Shown here piece after piece: positions 17,855-25,967 of a stretch of 64,000 nt of DNA. Numbering within the stretch: the stretch's first letter is position 1; each line of letters opens with the position of its first letter. Position numbers and translations under genes: made by a program. The notes below the pieces were generated by a model that made no database searches, had not been told where the DNA came from, and saw only the letters and a program-made list of their open reading frames with translations. The stretch comes from Flavobacterium anhuiense (GTDB taxonomy: Bacteria; Bacteroidota; Bacteroidia; Flavobacteriales; Flavobacteriaceae): contig NZ_FMVC01000007.1 in NCBI RefSeq assembly GCF_900101855.1, forward strand, positions 266,345 to 330,344, in the 5' to 3' direction.

Positions 17855-20782
17855 TTAAAAATTAAGAATGAATTCGGTGATATTCGTATCAGACGGAAGC
17901 TGTAATTTTTTACGAATGCGATAACGGGTATCTTCGACCCCACGAACAGAAATTCCCAAAAGCGGAGCAATTTCCTTCGTATTAAAGTTCATTCGCAGAT
18001 AAGCGCACAAACGCATATCACGAGGAGTCAATTCTGGATAAGTCGATTTCAACCGCTGCATAAAATTGTCATGCAGCTGATTAAAGATTTCTTCAAATTC
18101 GTTCCAATGTTTGTCTCCCTGCAATTCGTGATCAATCAATTTATTGATTTTTGTCAGCAGGCTAAAGTTTACATTCGGATCATTTTTCTTATCAATCTGT
18201 CCAATCAAATCTTTAATAGAAAGCAAAATTTCATTTAAATGAATCAAATTGACCGTATTTGAAGCCACCTTAGCATTTTTAAGATTTATGGTCGTTTCAA
18301 GATTTTCTCGAATAATAGCCATATTCTGCTGTTCCAATGTGAGTTTCTGTTCGTTAAGTTCGGCACGGCTTCGGAGCAATTCCTTTTCCTGATTCTCTAT
18401 CAATTGACGACGTTGACGCTCCGCAACAGATTTCTGATATCTAACAATTAAGTAAATTACAATGCTATAAAGCGTAAAATAAAATAAGTAAGCCCAAAAA
18501 GTTCTATACCAAGGCGGTAAAATTTCAAAGTGAAAAACGGCTTCTTCACTCACCACATCATACATATTTTTTGCTCTTACATGAAAGACATATTCGTTTT
18601 CGGGCAAATTGGTATATTCTTTCTCGGTCTGAAGACTATAATCTGACCACGTTGGTTCAAAACCTTCTAGCCAATATTCATATTTCGTCGCATCGGCATC
18701 TTCAAAACATAATGATGCAAAAGAAAAATGAAGCGCATTACTAGAATATGGCAATACCGTTGAAAGTTTATCATTTTCTGATCCTGTTTTATTAGGCAAA
18801 ACATCATAACGGCTGGAAAACAATAGGCTGTCTTTAGGAAAAATGCATTTTACTTCAGAAATAAGAGCTTTATATTTTGTTTGATATTTCTTGTTTTTAA
18901 TAGCACTGTAATGAATCAAACCTTCTTGCGTTCCAAAAAAAACATCACCTCCTTTTGTAGTCTGAATATTTTCAAAACCAGGAACATATATATAACGAAG
19001 TTTTCGAAAAGGAAGTTCTTCAATCTTAAAGCTTCCATTTTTCTGCCTGCTCATTTTCCCAGTATTTTCGCCAGAAATGTACCAGATATTATCCTGATGG
19101 TCTGGTTTTAATAATCGAATATGATTTTCTAACCCCAGATATTTTTTGAAAACTGGATCTGGAATCATTTTTTTAGAAGACAAATCCTGTCTGTAAACGC
19201 CTTTTGTTGTTCCAAATAAAATCTGATTATCCACTTTAAATGTATTCAAAAACAAACTCGACGGAAATCCGTTTTTATCATTATAAAACTGAATATCCTT
19301 AACGGAATCAAATGTCGCGTTGAATTTGAGTTTATAAATTCCTTTGTATCCGTGCGCAATCCAAATGTTTCCTTGTTGGTCGGTTTCCATAATTCTGCTG
19401 CTTTCATCAAAACCTTTTATACGATGCTGAAAAACCCAAGAACCATTTATTTTTTTCAAAAGATACAATCCTGTATAACCTCCAACAAGCAGTAAATCAG
19501 AATGATTTGGAATTAGAATTCCTTGCCAAGCGCCATCAATTTTTGCCAACGCTTTCGCGGAATTTCCACTGATTTCAAATATTCCGTTTTTCTCAAAAGC
19601 TAGTAATGAATTACCAAAAACTCCCACATTCCAGACATTTTCAGACATTCCAGAAATGTGCTGAAAGGTTACATTTTCTCTTTTTCCGCTTTTGTAAGCT
19701 TCCCAATCCAGCCAATACAAACCGTTGTCGGTACCGATATATAATTTATTTTGGTAAATCTGACTGCAATAGATTTTGGTCTCAGAATTAGTGCTGTCTA
19801 TAATTTTAGACAAAGGAGATGAAATCTGAATCAATGAAATTCCGCCTTTGAGCGTCACCCACAGATTTCCTTCCTTATCAATTTTAAAATTGGTCACATA
19901 TTCATTCTGAAGTCCCATTTGTTTATCAATATGCTGAATCAAATGTCCTTCACCGTCTATAACTATCAACCCAGATTGACGGGTTCCGATTCCGAAATAG
20001 CCATCTGAAAGCTGAATTCCTGCCGAAATCTGATTCTGCTTCAGCAAATGATCCACTTCTGTTGCAAATGGTTTAATTTGATTTTCATCGAAAATGAAAA
20101 GGCCATTTTTTTGAGTGAATAGCAAAAGTCCGTTTTTGGTTTGAAAAATCTTTCGAACCTGTAATCCAAGAAACTTCTGGCCATTTTCTACTGGAACTAA
20201 AGCATCGTTTTTTAGTTTTAATAATCCTTTTTCGTTATCCGAAACATAAATTTCTTTCCCAACTTCGAAGAAATCATCAAAAGCTTTTTTAGCATTTATG
20301 ACCTTGATTGTATTATTCTTATAAATAAAAAGCCTTTCATAGGAGAAAAAAATCACTTCGCCATTTCGAATGACCGTATGAAGCACATCACCAAAATTTC
20401 TAGCAGTTTTAGGAAGCAGTTTTACTAAAGAAGTGTATTGATATTGTCCGTTTGGAAGCTGAATTACAAACCCGAAATCGCCTTGAGCGCCAACATATAT
20501 TTTATCCTTTCTGTCAATTGCCATAGAACGAACCATGCTTCGATTTTCTGGCTGCGTCACAATCGCCCAGCGAACACCATCAAACTGCATGATTCCAAAA
20601 TGGTTGGCAAAAAACATCATGCCTTTAGAATCTTGCAAAACATCCCAATTTTCCGATGCAGCTTTATAAGCTTTCGGACTATAATTGGCTATAAAGGGAA
20701 CTCCAATCTTTTTGATTTGGGAGTTGGTAATCGAAGAAAATAATAGGAATAGAAGTAAAATTCTGGTTTTAAATTTCATCAT
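17855..20782 (-). CDS. Membrane-bound propeller sensor with LuxR-type DNA-binding domain
   Basis: This is a one-component glycan sensor of about 975 residues. I start it at the MM at 20777-20782, because a typical signal peptide (KFKTRILLLFLLFSSITNSQ) follows; a longer frame reaches 20827. The periplasmic part (about 20-690) is a beta-propeller of regulator-propeller repeats, followed by a Y_Y_Y domain (about 680-745). One membrane helix comes next (about 760-780), then a coiled coil (about 785-850) and a C-terminal LuxR/GerE helix-turn-helix (about 910-965, LTPRDMRLCAYLRMNFNTKE). It has no histidine kinase or receiver domain, unlike hybrid two-component sensors. It lies directly upstream of the GH16, GH64 and GH18 genes on the same strand and probably controls them. 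Confidence 0.88.
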   Translation of the reverse strand: MMKFKTRILLLFLLFSSITNSQIKKIGVPFIANYSPKAYKAASENWDVLQDSKGMMFFANHFGIMQFDGVRWAIVTQPENRSMVRSMAIDRKDKIYVGAQGDFGFVIQLPNGQYQYTSLVKLLPKTARNFGDVLHTVIRNGEVIFFSYERLFIYKNNTIKVINAKKAFDDFFEVGKEIYVSDNEKGLLKLKNDALVPVENGQKFLGLQVRKIFQTKNGLLLFTQKNGLFIFDENQIKPFATEVDHLLKQNQISAGIQLSDGYFGIGTRQSGLIVIDGEGHLIQHIDKQMGLQNEYVTNFKIDKEGNLWVTLKGGISLIQISSPLSKIIDSTNSETKIYCSQIYQNKLYIGTDNGLYWLDWEAYKSGKRENVTFQHISGMSENVWNVGVFGNSLLAFEKNGIFEISGNSAKALAKIDGAWQGILIPNHSDLLLVGGYTGLYLLKKINGSWVFQHRIKGFDESSRIMETDQQGNIWIAHGYKGIYKLKFNATFDSVKDIQFYNDKNGFPSSLFLNTFKVDNQILFGTTKGVYRQDLSSKKMIPDPVFKKYLGLENHIRLLKPDHQDNIWYISGENTGKMSRQKNGSFKIEELPFRKLRYIYVPGFENIQTTKGGDVFFGTQEGLIHYSAIKNKKYQTKYKALISEVKCIFPKDSLLFSSRYDVLPNKTGSENDKLSTVLPYSSNALHFSFASLCFEDADATKYEYWLEGFEPTWSDYSLQTEKEYTNLPENEYVFHVRAKNMYDVVSEEAVFHFEILPPWYRTFWAYLFYFTLYSIVIYLIVRYQKSVAERQRRQLIENQEKELLRSRAELNEQKLTLEQQNMAIIRENLETTINLKNAKVASNTVNLIHLNEILLSIKDLIGQIDKKNDPNVNFSLLTKINKLIDHELQGDKHWNEFEEIFNQLHDNFMQRLKSTYPELTPRDMRLCAYLRMNFNTKEIAPLLGISVRGVEDTRYRIRKKLQLPSDTNITEFILNF

Positions 20783-21062
20783 TCTGTTGCGGGTCTGTAG
20801 GTTAGTTTTGTGATTTTTTGCAATCACAATCCGGAAATGCTTCTTTGGGAAAAGTCATTTTCTAGACAAAAACATTCTTTCTTTTTAAATGTGTAAATAA
20901 CAATTATTCATTATTATTAAAGCAAAAAAGAGAATGTGGAAATTCAAATATATAAAATTTTATTTTATTGCAACAAATTACATTTTAATGAGTGAATTTG
21001 ATAATTAGAAAATGTGGCAATGAGAAAATTAAACTTTGTCAAAGTGCAAAAAGATGTTCTTC

Positions 21063-21233
21063 ATTCCGTAAGAATATCTGGTTGGTAGATTTTCGAATTA
21101 GATTCAGAGTTACACGTTCCGTAGGAACGTTTGAACATACGTATAACATTCATTACGCAAAAACAGGTGTCCCTACAGGACACTATGCAAATGCGTTTTT
21201 ATTTTTCTACCGACCAAATATTCCTAACGGAAT
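21063..21233. repeat. 171-bp structured palindromic element in the 491-base gap 20828-21318
   Basis: The ends are inverted repeats: ATTCCGTAAGAATATCTGGT at 21063-21082 (then TGGTAGA) and TCTACCGACCAAATATTCCT then AACGGAAT at 21206-21233. Inside are two smaller hairpins, CGTTCCGTAGGAACG at about 21115-21129 and GTGTCCCTACAGGACAC at about 21168-21184. The rest of this gap is AT-rich and holds no gene I can support: 20828-21062 includes the regulator's upstream region and a low-complexity AATTTGATAATTAG-like stretch. Confidence 0.75.
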
Positions 21234-21250
21234 AATTTAATCGTAAAAAC

Positions 21251-21310
21251 AATCCCGACAGGTTTTTAAAAGCTATCGGGTTTAACTTGAAACTTGAAAC
21301 CTTAAACTTG
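21251..21310. repeat. Short hairpin plus TTGAAAC-word repeat
   Basis: AATCCCGACAGG and AGCTATCGGGTT (21251-21282) form an imperfect hairpin around TTTTTAAA; the right half matches half of the CCCGATAGCTATCGGG palindrome seen at 6698-6713. It is followed by AACTTGAAACTTGAAACC and TTAAACTTGCAAC, the same word as in 59573-59628. It lies just past the end of the HAD gene and may help terminate it. Confidence 0.55.
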
Positions 21311-21318
21311 CAACAAAA

Positions 21319-21978
21319 CTAAAAACCTAGTTTCTCGCTTAATTCCTCATACGAAGTAAAAAGCTCTGCTCCTTCTTCTTTTAAATCCTCATTATTGAAA
21401 CCATTTGCAAAACCATACACTTTAAATCCGCCGCTTACTCCAGCTTTTACACCTGCTTTACTATCTTCAACAACAATACAGTCTTTTACCTCAAAACCCA
21501 TTGCTGCCGCTGCATGAAGAAATATTCCAGGTTCTGGTTTCCAGCTTCCAATTTGATACGAACTAAATATTTTATTTTCAAATCTATCCAGCAATCCTGC
21601 CACTTCAAGATTCAAACGAATTTTATCTACCGGTCCACTCGAAGCAACGCAATATGGAATTTCTAATTTTTCTATATTTTCGATAAAATCTATAATACCT
21701 TCCATTGGTTTTACCTGAGTTTTAAAAGCTTCAAAACTCTTTTCGCGATATTCGGTTTCAAAATTTTCTGGAAGTTTCTGATCGATTGCTTCTTCAATAT
21801 GTCTGAAACAATCTTTTAAGTTTCGACCGTTAAAATGACGATAGGCATCTTCCAATTCCATTTCAAATCCGTGTTCTTGAGCCATTTCCAGCAATATTCC
21901 GTTGCCAATTTTTTCTGTATCGACCAATACGCCGTCACAATCGAAAATAATACATTTAACCATTTTGTTGATTTTCAT
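21319..21978 (-). CDS. HAD-superfamily phosphatase / beta-phosphoglucomutase-like
   Basis: This 219-residue cytoplasmic protein is a subfamily IA HAD hydrolase. Motif I is IFDCDGVLVDTE (about 9-20) with both aspartates, motif II is CVASSG (about 113), the motif III lysine lies around SSYQIGSWKPEPGIFL (about 140-155) and motif IV is VVEDSKAGVKAG (about 167-178). The cap region fits sugar-phosphate phosphatases and beta-phosphoglucomutases. The DCDG form of motif I and the S-S-G motif are shared by both, so substrate and mutase versus phosphatase activity stay open. The next gene, on the opposite strand, encodes a secreted sugar-related protein. Confidence 0.85.
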   Translation of the reverse strand: MKINKMVKCIIFDCDGVLVDTEKIGNGILLEMAQEHGFEMELEDAYRHFNGRNLKDCFRHIEEAIDQKLPENFETEYREKSFEAFKTQVKPMEGIIDFIENIEKLEIPYCVASSGPVDKIRLNLEVAGLLDRFENKIFSSYQIGSWKPEPGIFLHAAAAMGFEVKDCIVVEDSKAGVKAGVSGGFKVYGFANGFNNEDLKEEGAELFTSYEELSEKLGF

Positions 21979-22175
21979 TTAATTATATAATCTCCCGAAA
22001 TAAAAATCAGGAAATGTAAATTACGAAAAATAATCTATTTCATTCTCAAAGCTTTTCTGCTCATTTTCAAAATTATGTACAGAATTACCCCTATTCTGTA
22101 TTTTCAATTCCGTTTTGATTTGTACTTTTATAGTCTATCAAATCTAATTTTTGAAATATTAAAAAACTGAGAATT

Positions 22176-23345
22176 TTGAAAAAACATCTTTTTATCATAA
22201 CCATTCTGACAGCTAATTTTGCTGCTTTTTCTCAGAATAAAATCATTACCGTTACCAACAATTTGAAAGTTGACAGAGAATTTGAAACTATCGAATTGAC
22301 TAAAAAATCACTTGGATTACATGCAGATTCGAAACTTGAAAATTATGCCGTAAAAGAAATTGGAAGCAATGCTTTCTTAGAAACTCAAACAGTAGATAAT
22401 GATGGCGACGGAAAAGCAGATGTATTGCTTTTTCAGCCTAAAATCAAAGCTTCTTCAAAACAGGATTTTGAAGTTATAGTTGGAACAAATCCTTCGGCTT
22501 CAAAAGAAATCAGCTGTTATTCTCGCTTTGTTCCAGAACGCACAGATGATTATGCTTGGGAAAACAACAAAGTCGCATTTAGAACTTATGGTCCTGTAGC
22601 TCAAAAAATGGTGGAAGATAAAATTCCTGGCGGAACGTTAACTAGCGGAATTGATGCGTGGCTAAAAAGAGTCGATTATCCAATCATTAATAAATGGTAC
22701 GAAAAAGCTACTAACGGAACAGGAACGTATCATAAAGATACCGGTGAAGGTTTGGATAATTTTCACGTTGGTGACAGCCGTGGTGTGGGCGGAATTGCTG
22801 TAAATGTGGACGGAAAATATTATTTTTCTAAAAATTTTATCAGCTGGAAAACTATTACAACGGGGCCAATTAGAACTAGTTTTATTTTGACTTATGCAGA
22901 TTGGGATGCAAAAGGAAATAAAATAACGGAATCGAAATTAATCAATTTAGATTACGGAAGCCAGCTTTCGCGTTTTGAAATCAATATTACAGGAACCAAA
23001 CAAATTGCTGCTGGATTAACGCTTCACGATAAAAAAGGAACTATTGGCACAAATCTAAAAGAAGGTTGGTTGAGCTATTGGGAACCCATTGACGATTCTG
23101 AAATCGGAATAGGTTTAGTTGCTCCAAAAAACACTTTGTTAAGTTTTGACAATCACATTACTGATGAAAAAGATTTAAGCAATCTCTATGGAAATATTTC
23201 AGTAAAAAACAATAAAGCCATTTATTATGTTGGTTTTGGATGGAAAAAAGGAAGTCCGTTTCAAACTAAACAGGAATGGGAAAAATATTTGAGTTCTTTT
23301 GCTGAGAAGATCAATAATCCTTTGATTGTGAAGGTAAAGAAATAA
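22176..23345 (+). CDS. Secreted DUF4861-like protein
   Basis: This 389-residue protein has a signal peptide (about 1-20, ending AFSQ) and resembles DUF4861 proteins, which occur in PULs for uronic-acid-rich glycans; I do not know an established reaction. Visible segments include TVDNDGDGKADVLLFQP (about 75-91), FRTYGPVAQKM (about 135), GEGLDNFHVGDSRGVGG (about 188-204) and GLTLHDKKGTIGT. The start is a TTG at 22176-22178, followed at once by KKHLF; no ATG or GTG gives the signal peptide, so a non-ATG start seems real. It is upstream of the LacI gene and close to the mannonate operon, which suggests a role in processing uronate-containing oligosaccharides (inference). Confidence 0.7.
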   Translation: MKKHLFIITILTANFAAFSQNKIITVTNNLKVDREFETIELTKKSLGLHADSKLENYAVKEIGSNAFLETQTVDNDGDGKADVLLFQPKIKASSKQDFEVIVGTNPSASKEISCYSRFVPERTDDYAWENNKVAFRTYGPVAQKMVEDKIPGGTLTSGIDAWLKRVDYPIINKWYEKATNGTGTYHKDTGEGLDNFHVGDSRGVGGIAVNVDGKYYFSKNFISWKTITTGPIRTSFILTYADWDAKGNKITESKLINLDYGSQLSRFEINITGTKQIAAGLTLHDKKGTIGTNLKEGWLSYWEPIDDSEIGIGLVAPKNTLLSFDNHITDEKDLSNLYGNISVKNNKAIYYVGFGWKKGSPFQTKQEWEKYLSSFAEKINNPLIVKVKK

Positions 23346-23348
23346 TGG

Positions 23349-23525
23349 TTTTGCCACAAAGACACTAAGGCACAAAGATTTTGTTTTCTGGATGAAGATA
23401 ACCAATGGTTTCAACCATTGGAACGCAATGTAAATCACAATACCTTTCCCAAGGTTGAAACCTTGGGCTATGTTCGCCTCTTTTTGTTTTAAAAAACTTC
23501 ACGCCTTAGTGTCTTTGTGGCAAAC
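23349..23525. repeat. Nested palindrome: CACAAAG-word arms around two compensated hairpins
   Basis: The outer arms are TTTTGCCACAAAGACACTAA (23349 on) and the inverted CGCCTTAGTGTCTTTGTGGC ending at 23525. Inside are two short perfect palindromes, CCAATGGTTTCAACCATTGG (23402-23421) and CCCAAGGTTGAAACCTTGGG (23448-23467). They are inverted, diverged versions of each other with base changes matched on both sides of the stem. The element ends 2 bases before the LacI stop, between two convergent genes. Confidence 0.8.
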
Positions 23526-23527
23526 AA

Positions 23528-24550
23528 CTATCGCTTTACAGGAAAATAATTCTCCTTCAAAATAATCTCCAGCGGAATATAATGTGTTCGTTCTGTTTCT
23601 TCCTGAAGAACCATTTTTTTATACAAATAATTAATTCCCAAATATCCCTGTTCTTCTGGCCTTTGATTGATTAAAAAATCAATTACGCCTTTATTTAAAT
23701 ATTCGATATTCTCTTTTAGCAAATCAAAACCAATTATTCGAACACCTTTTATATTGTTTTTTTCTAAAAACTGAGCTACAATATACGCTCTTGAATTGGG
23801 CACAAAAACACTGTTTACTCCAGAAAACATTTCCAAACTCAGCTGATCAATTCCTGAATCTTTCAAAGTTACTTCTGAGAATTTAAAATGAGTCAATTCG
23901 TTATGATCTTCAAAATAAGAGTAAAATCCTTTGATGCGCTGCTGATAAACCGAAGTGCTTTCAATCTCGCGGGTAATTTTAAAAATCAGAACTTGTCTTT
24001 CATTTTTCACGGCAAAACTGATTAATCTTCCAGCTAAATAGCCACTCTGAAAAGCGTCCTGACCCACATAAGCATGCTGGTTTTCTTCAGAAATATTCGA
24101 ATCGATCATCACAACCGGAATATTTTTCTTTTCATATTCTTTTAAAAATCGAACCGAATCCTCATAAAAAATTGGAGCAAATAGCAAACCGTCACAATCA
24201 AACTTCATTATTTCCTGAGCCGTTTCCTTAAAAGATGCCAGATTGTAATCGTAAAAAAAGTAGTCCAATACGATTCCAAATTTGCTAAACTCCAAAGCTG
24301 CTTTTTCAATACCTTCTGCCTGACTTTTCCAATATTCTAATGTTTCAGATTTTGGAAGGAATACTGCAAAATGAAATTTCTTATTCAGCGCTAGATTACT
24401 TGCCAGAATATTTCGCGTATAGCCAAATTCTTCAATAATCGCATTGACTTTGTCAACGGTTTCCTGAGCCACTTGTCCGCGTTTGTGTATAATCCTATCC
24501 ACTGTTCCAGCAGAGACATTAGCTAATTCGGCAATTTTTTTAATTGTTAT
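23528..24550 (-). CDS. LacI-family transcriptional regulator of the uronate operon
   Basis: This protein of about 340 residues has a LacI helix-turn-helix (ITIKKIAELANVSAGTVDRI, then IHKRGQV) and a periplasmic-binding-protein-like sensor domain (about 65-335, FHFAVFLPKSETLEYWKSQA onward). The DNA-binding helix is encoded upstream of the first GTG (24500-24502), so the gene must begin earlier. The frame is open back to a TGA near 24616 but contains no ATG, GTG or TTG there. I place the start at the ATA at 24548-24550; ATC at 24551-24553 is equally possible. It is divergent from the YhcH/aldolase/SDR/UxuA operon, whose promoter carries a LacI-type palindrome, so it probably represses that operon until a uronate-derived ligand binds. 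Confidence 0.85.
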   Translation of the reverse strand: MTIKKIAELANVSAGTVDRIIHKRGQVAQETVDKVNAIIEEFGYTRNILASNLALNKKFHFAVFLPKSETLEYWKSQAEGIEKAALEFSKFGIVLDYFFYDYNLASFKETAQEIMKFDCDGLLFAPIFYEDSVRFLKEYEKKNIPVVMIDSNISEENQHAYVGQDAFQSGYLAGRLISFAVKNERQVLIFKITREIESTSVYQQRIKGFYSYFEDHNELTHFKFSEVTLKDSGIDQLSLEMFSGVNSVFVPNSRAYIVAQFLEKNNIKGVRIIGFDLLKENIEYLNKGVIDFLINQRPEEQGYLGINYLYKKMVLQEETERTHYIPLEIILKENYFPVKR

Positions 24551-24620
24551 GATATTGATTCTTTTTAAGTTAAAAATATAAAAGCAGTAGGGTAAAATTA
24601 ATTTATTTTGTCAAAAATAA

Positions 24621-24651
24621 GTTGTTTTACATCACATTTTGCATACATTTG
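24621..24651 (+). promoter_or_regulatory. Bacteroidetes-type promoter of the uronate operon
   Basis: TACATTTG (24644-24651) fits the -7 consensus TAnnTTTG exactly. GTTG (24621-24624), 19 bases upstream, fits the -33 TTTG element with one change. Transcription would start near 24656, inside or just before the operator-like palindrome, leaving a leader of about 65 bases. Confidence 0.6.
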
Positions 24652-24659
24652 TAAAATAC

Positions 24660-24673
24660 CGTGTACGCACACG
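24660..24673. promoter_or_regulatory. LacI-type operator palindrome
   Basis: CGTGTACGCACACG pairs at six of seven positions around a central CG, which is the architecture of LacI-family operators. It lies 8 bases after the -7 box of the uronate operon and between that operon and the divergent LacI gene, where bound repressor would block transcription. Inference from position and symmetry. Confidence 0.55.
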
Positions 24674-24719
24674 CAAATATACACATAACATCAAAAAACC
24701 AAAATAAAAACCGTACAAA

Positions 24720-25169
24720 ATGATAATAGACTCATTACATAATGCAGCAAAATACTACGGTCTGCACCCCAATTTCAAAAAAGCTTTTGATTATGTAAAC
24801 CAAAATGATATTGCCAATCTTGAAGAAGGCACTTATGAAATTGGCGAAGGTTTAAAACTTATCGTAATTGTTGGCGAAGGAAGCACGAGGGAAGAAAGCA
24901 TTAAAGGTTTTGAATGTCATGATAAAAACATCGATATTCAGATTTCTATTATTGGTCCAGAAACCTTTGCATGGAAACCTAGAGAAAAATGCATCAGTCC
25001 AAATGGAGATTATAATGACGAAAGAGATGTTCGTTTCTTTCATGATAAACCAGATATGTTTTTTGAAATAAAAGAAAAACAATTTACAATCCTGTTTCCA
25101 GAAGACGTTCATTCGGCTATGATTGGAAGCGGTCCACTGAAAAAAATTGTTATTAAAGTAAAAATATAA
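24720..25169 (+). CDS. YhcH/YjgK/YiaL (DUF386) family cupin protein
   Basis: This 149-residue cytoplasmic protein spans the YhcH/YiaL family length. Visible residues include the metal-site region GFECHDKNIDIQ (about 65-76) and FPEDVHSAMIG (about 127-137) with conserved histidines. Family members are beta-barrel proteins found in operons for sialic acid, diketogulonate and uronate catabolism. They are thought to act on open-chain or anomeric forms of sugar acids, though the precise reaction is rarely established. It is the first gene of the operon and ends 2 bases before the aldolase start. Confidence 0.87.
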   Translation: MIIDSLHNAAKYYGLHPNFKKAFDYVNQNDIANLEEGTYEIGEGLKLIVIVGEGSTREESIKGFECHDKNIDIQISIIGPETFAWKPREKCISPNGDYNDERDVRFFHDKPDMFFEIKEKQFTILFPEDVHSAMIGSGPLKKIVIKVKI

Positions 25170-25171
25170 TT

Positions 25172-25834
25172 ATGAGCAGTATTCAGAACTCTATAGATGT
25201 CATTTTAAAACAGGGAATGCTGCCGCTCTATTTTAATGCTGACGAAAGCAAAAGCATTGCCATTTTAAAAACACTGTACAATGCAGGAATCAGGGCTGTA
25301 GAATATACAAGCCGTGGCTCTGAAGCACTTTCAAACTTCAAAAAAATGATTGAAGTAAGAAATGCTGAAATGCCTGAAATGCTTTTAGGAATTGGTACCA
25401 TCAAAAATTTAGCCCAAGCAGAAACGTATTATTTAACTGGTGCTGATTTTTTTATAAGTCCTGGATTTGTACCTGAAATAGCTTCGTTTTTAGTGGCAAA
25501 AGAAGTTCTATACGCCCCAGGCTGCATGACTCCGACAGAAATTATTGCGGCTGAAAATGCTGGTGTAAAATTCATCAAACTTTTCCCCGGAAATATTTTA
25601 GGATCAGATTTTATGAGTGCCATAAAAGATGTTTTTCCAAATTTAATCTTTATGCCAACAGGCGGTGTTGACACTACGAAACAAAGCATTGAAACTTGGT
25701 TTAACGCTGGTGTTTCTGCTGTTGGAATGGGTAGCAAATTAATTAGTAAAGAAGTAATGGAATACGGCGCTTACGAAACCATCGAAAAAGAAACTAAAAG
25801 GGTTTTGGAACTGATTGAAACTATCAGAAAATAA
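25172..25834 (+). CDS. eda: 2-keto-3-deoxy-6-phosphogluconate / 4-hydroxy-2-oxoglutarate aldolase
   Basis: This 220-residue class I aldolase belongs to the KDPG aldolase family. The Schiff-base lysine lies in FIKLFPGN (about residue 135), the phosphate-binding stretch is MPTGGVD (about 165), and AGIRAVEYTSRG (about 32-43) is the conserved early strand. It splits KDPG into pyruvate and glyceraldehyde 3-phosphate at the end of uronate breakdown. Length matches the family. It sits between the YhcH-like gene and the SDR gene. I see no KDG kinase in the window, so phosphorylation must be encoded elsewhere or a KDG-specific aldolase activity is used. Confidence 0.9.
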   Translation: MSSIQNSIDVILKQGMLPLYFNADESKSIAILKTLYNAGIRAVEYTSRGSEALSNFKKMIEVRNAEMPEMLLGIGTIKNLAQAETYYLTGADFFISPGFVPEIASFLVAKEVLYAPGCMTPTEIIAAENAGVKFIKLFPGNILGSDFMSAIKDVFPNLIFMPTGGVDTTKQSIETWFNAGVSAVGMGSKLISKEVMEYGAYETIEKETKRVLELIETIRK

Positions 25835-25835
25835 A

Positions 25836-25936
25836 TTCCAAATTTGAAAACCCAGTTTGAACTGGGAGACTAACTAAATCAAAAAAAATAAAAATTAATT
25901 ATATAAAAATGTACTTTATTTCCAAATTGGAATTTA
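25836..25936. repeat. AAATTCCAAATT-word palindrome between eda and the SDR gene
   Basis: ATTCCAAATTTG (25836-25847) is mirrored by TCCAAATTGGAATTT (25921-25935). Just inside the left arm is the perfect palindrome CCCAGTTTGAACTGGG (25851-25866). The centre is an A/T-only stretch. It lies within the operon and would be in the mRNA. Confidence 0.55.
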
Positions 25937-25967
25937 GGATTTAAAGTATTGAAAATTAAAAATTAAA

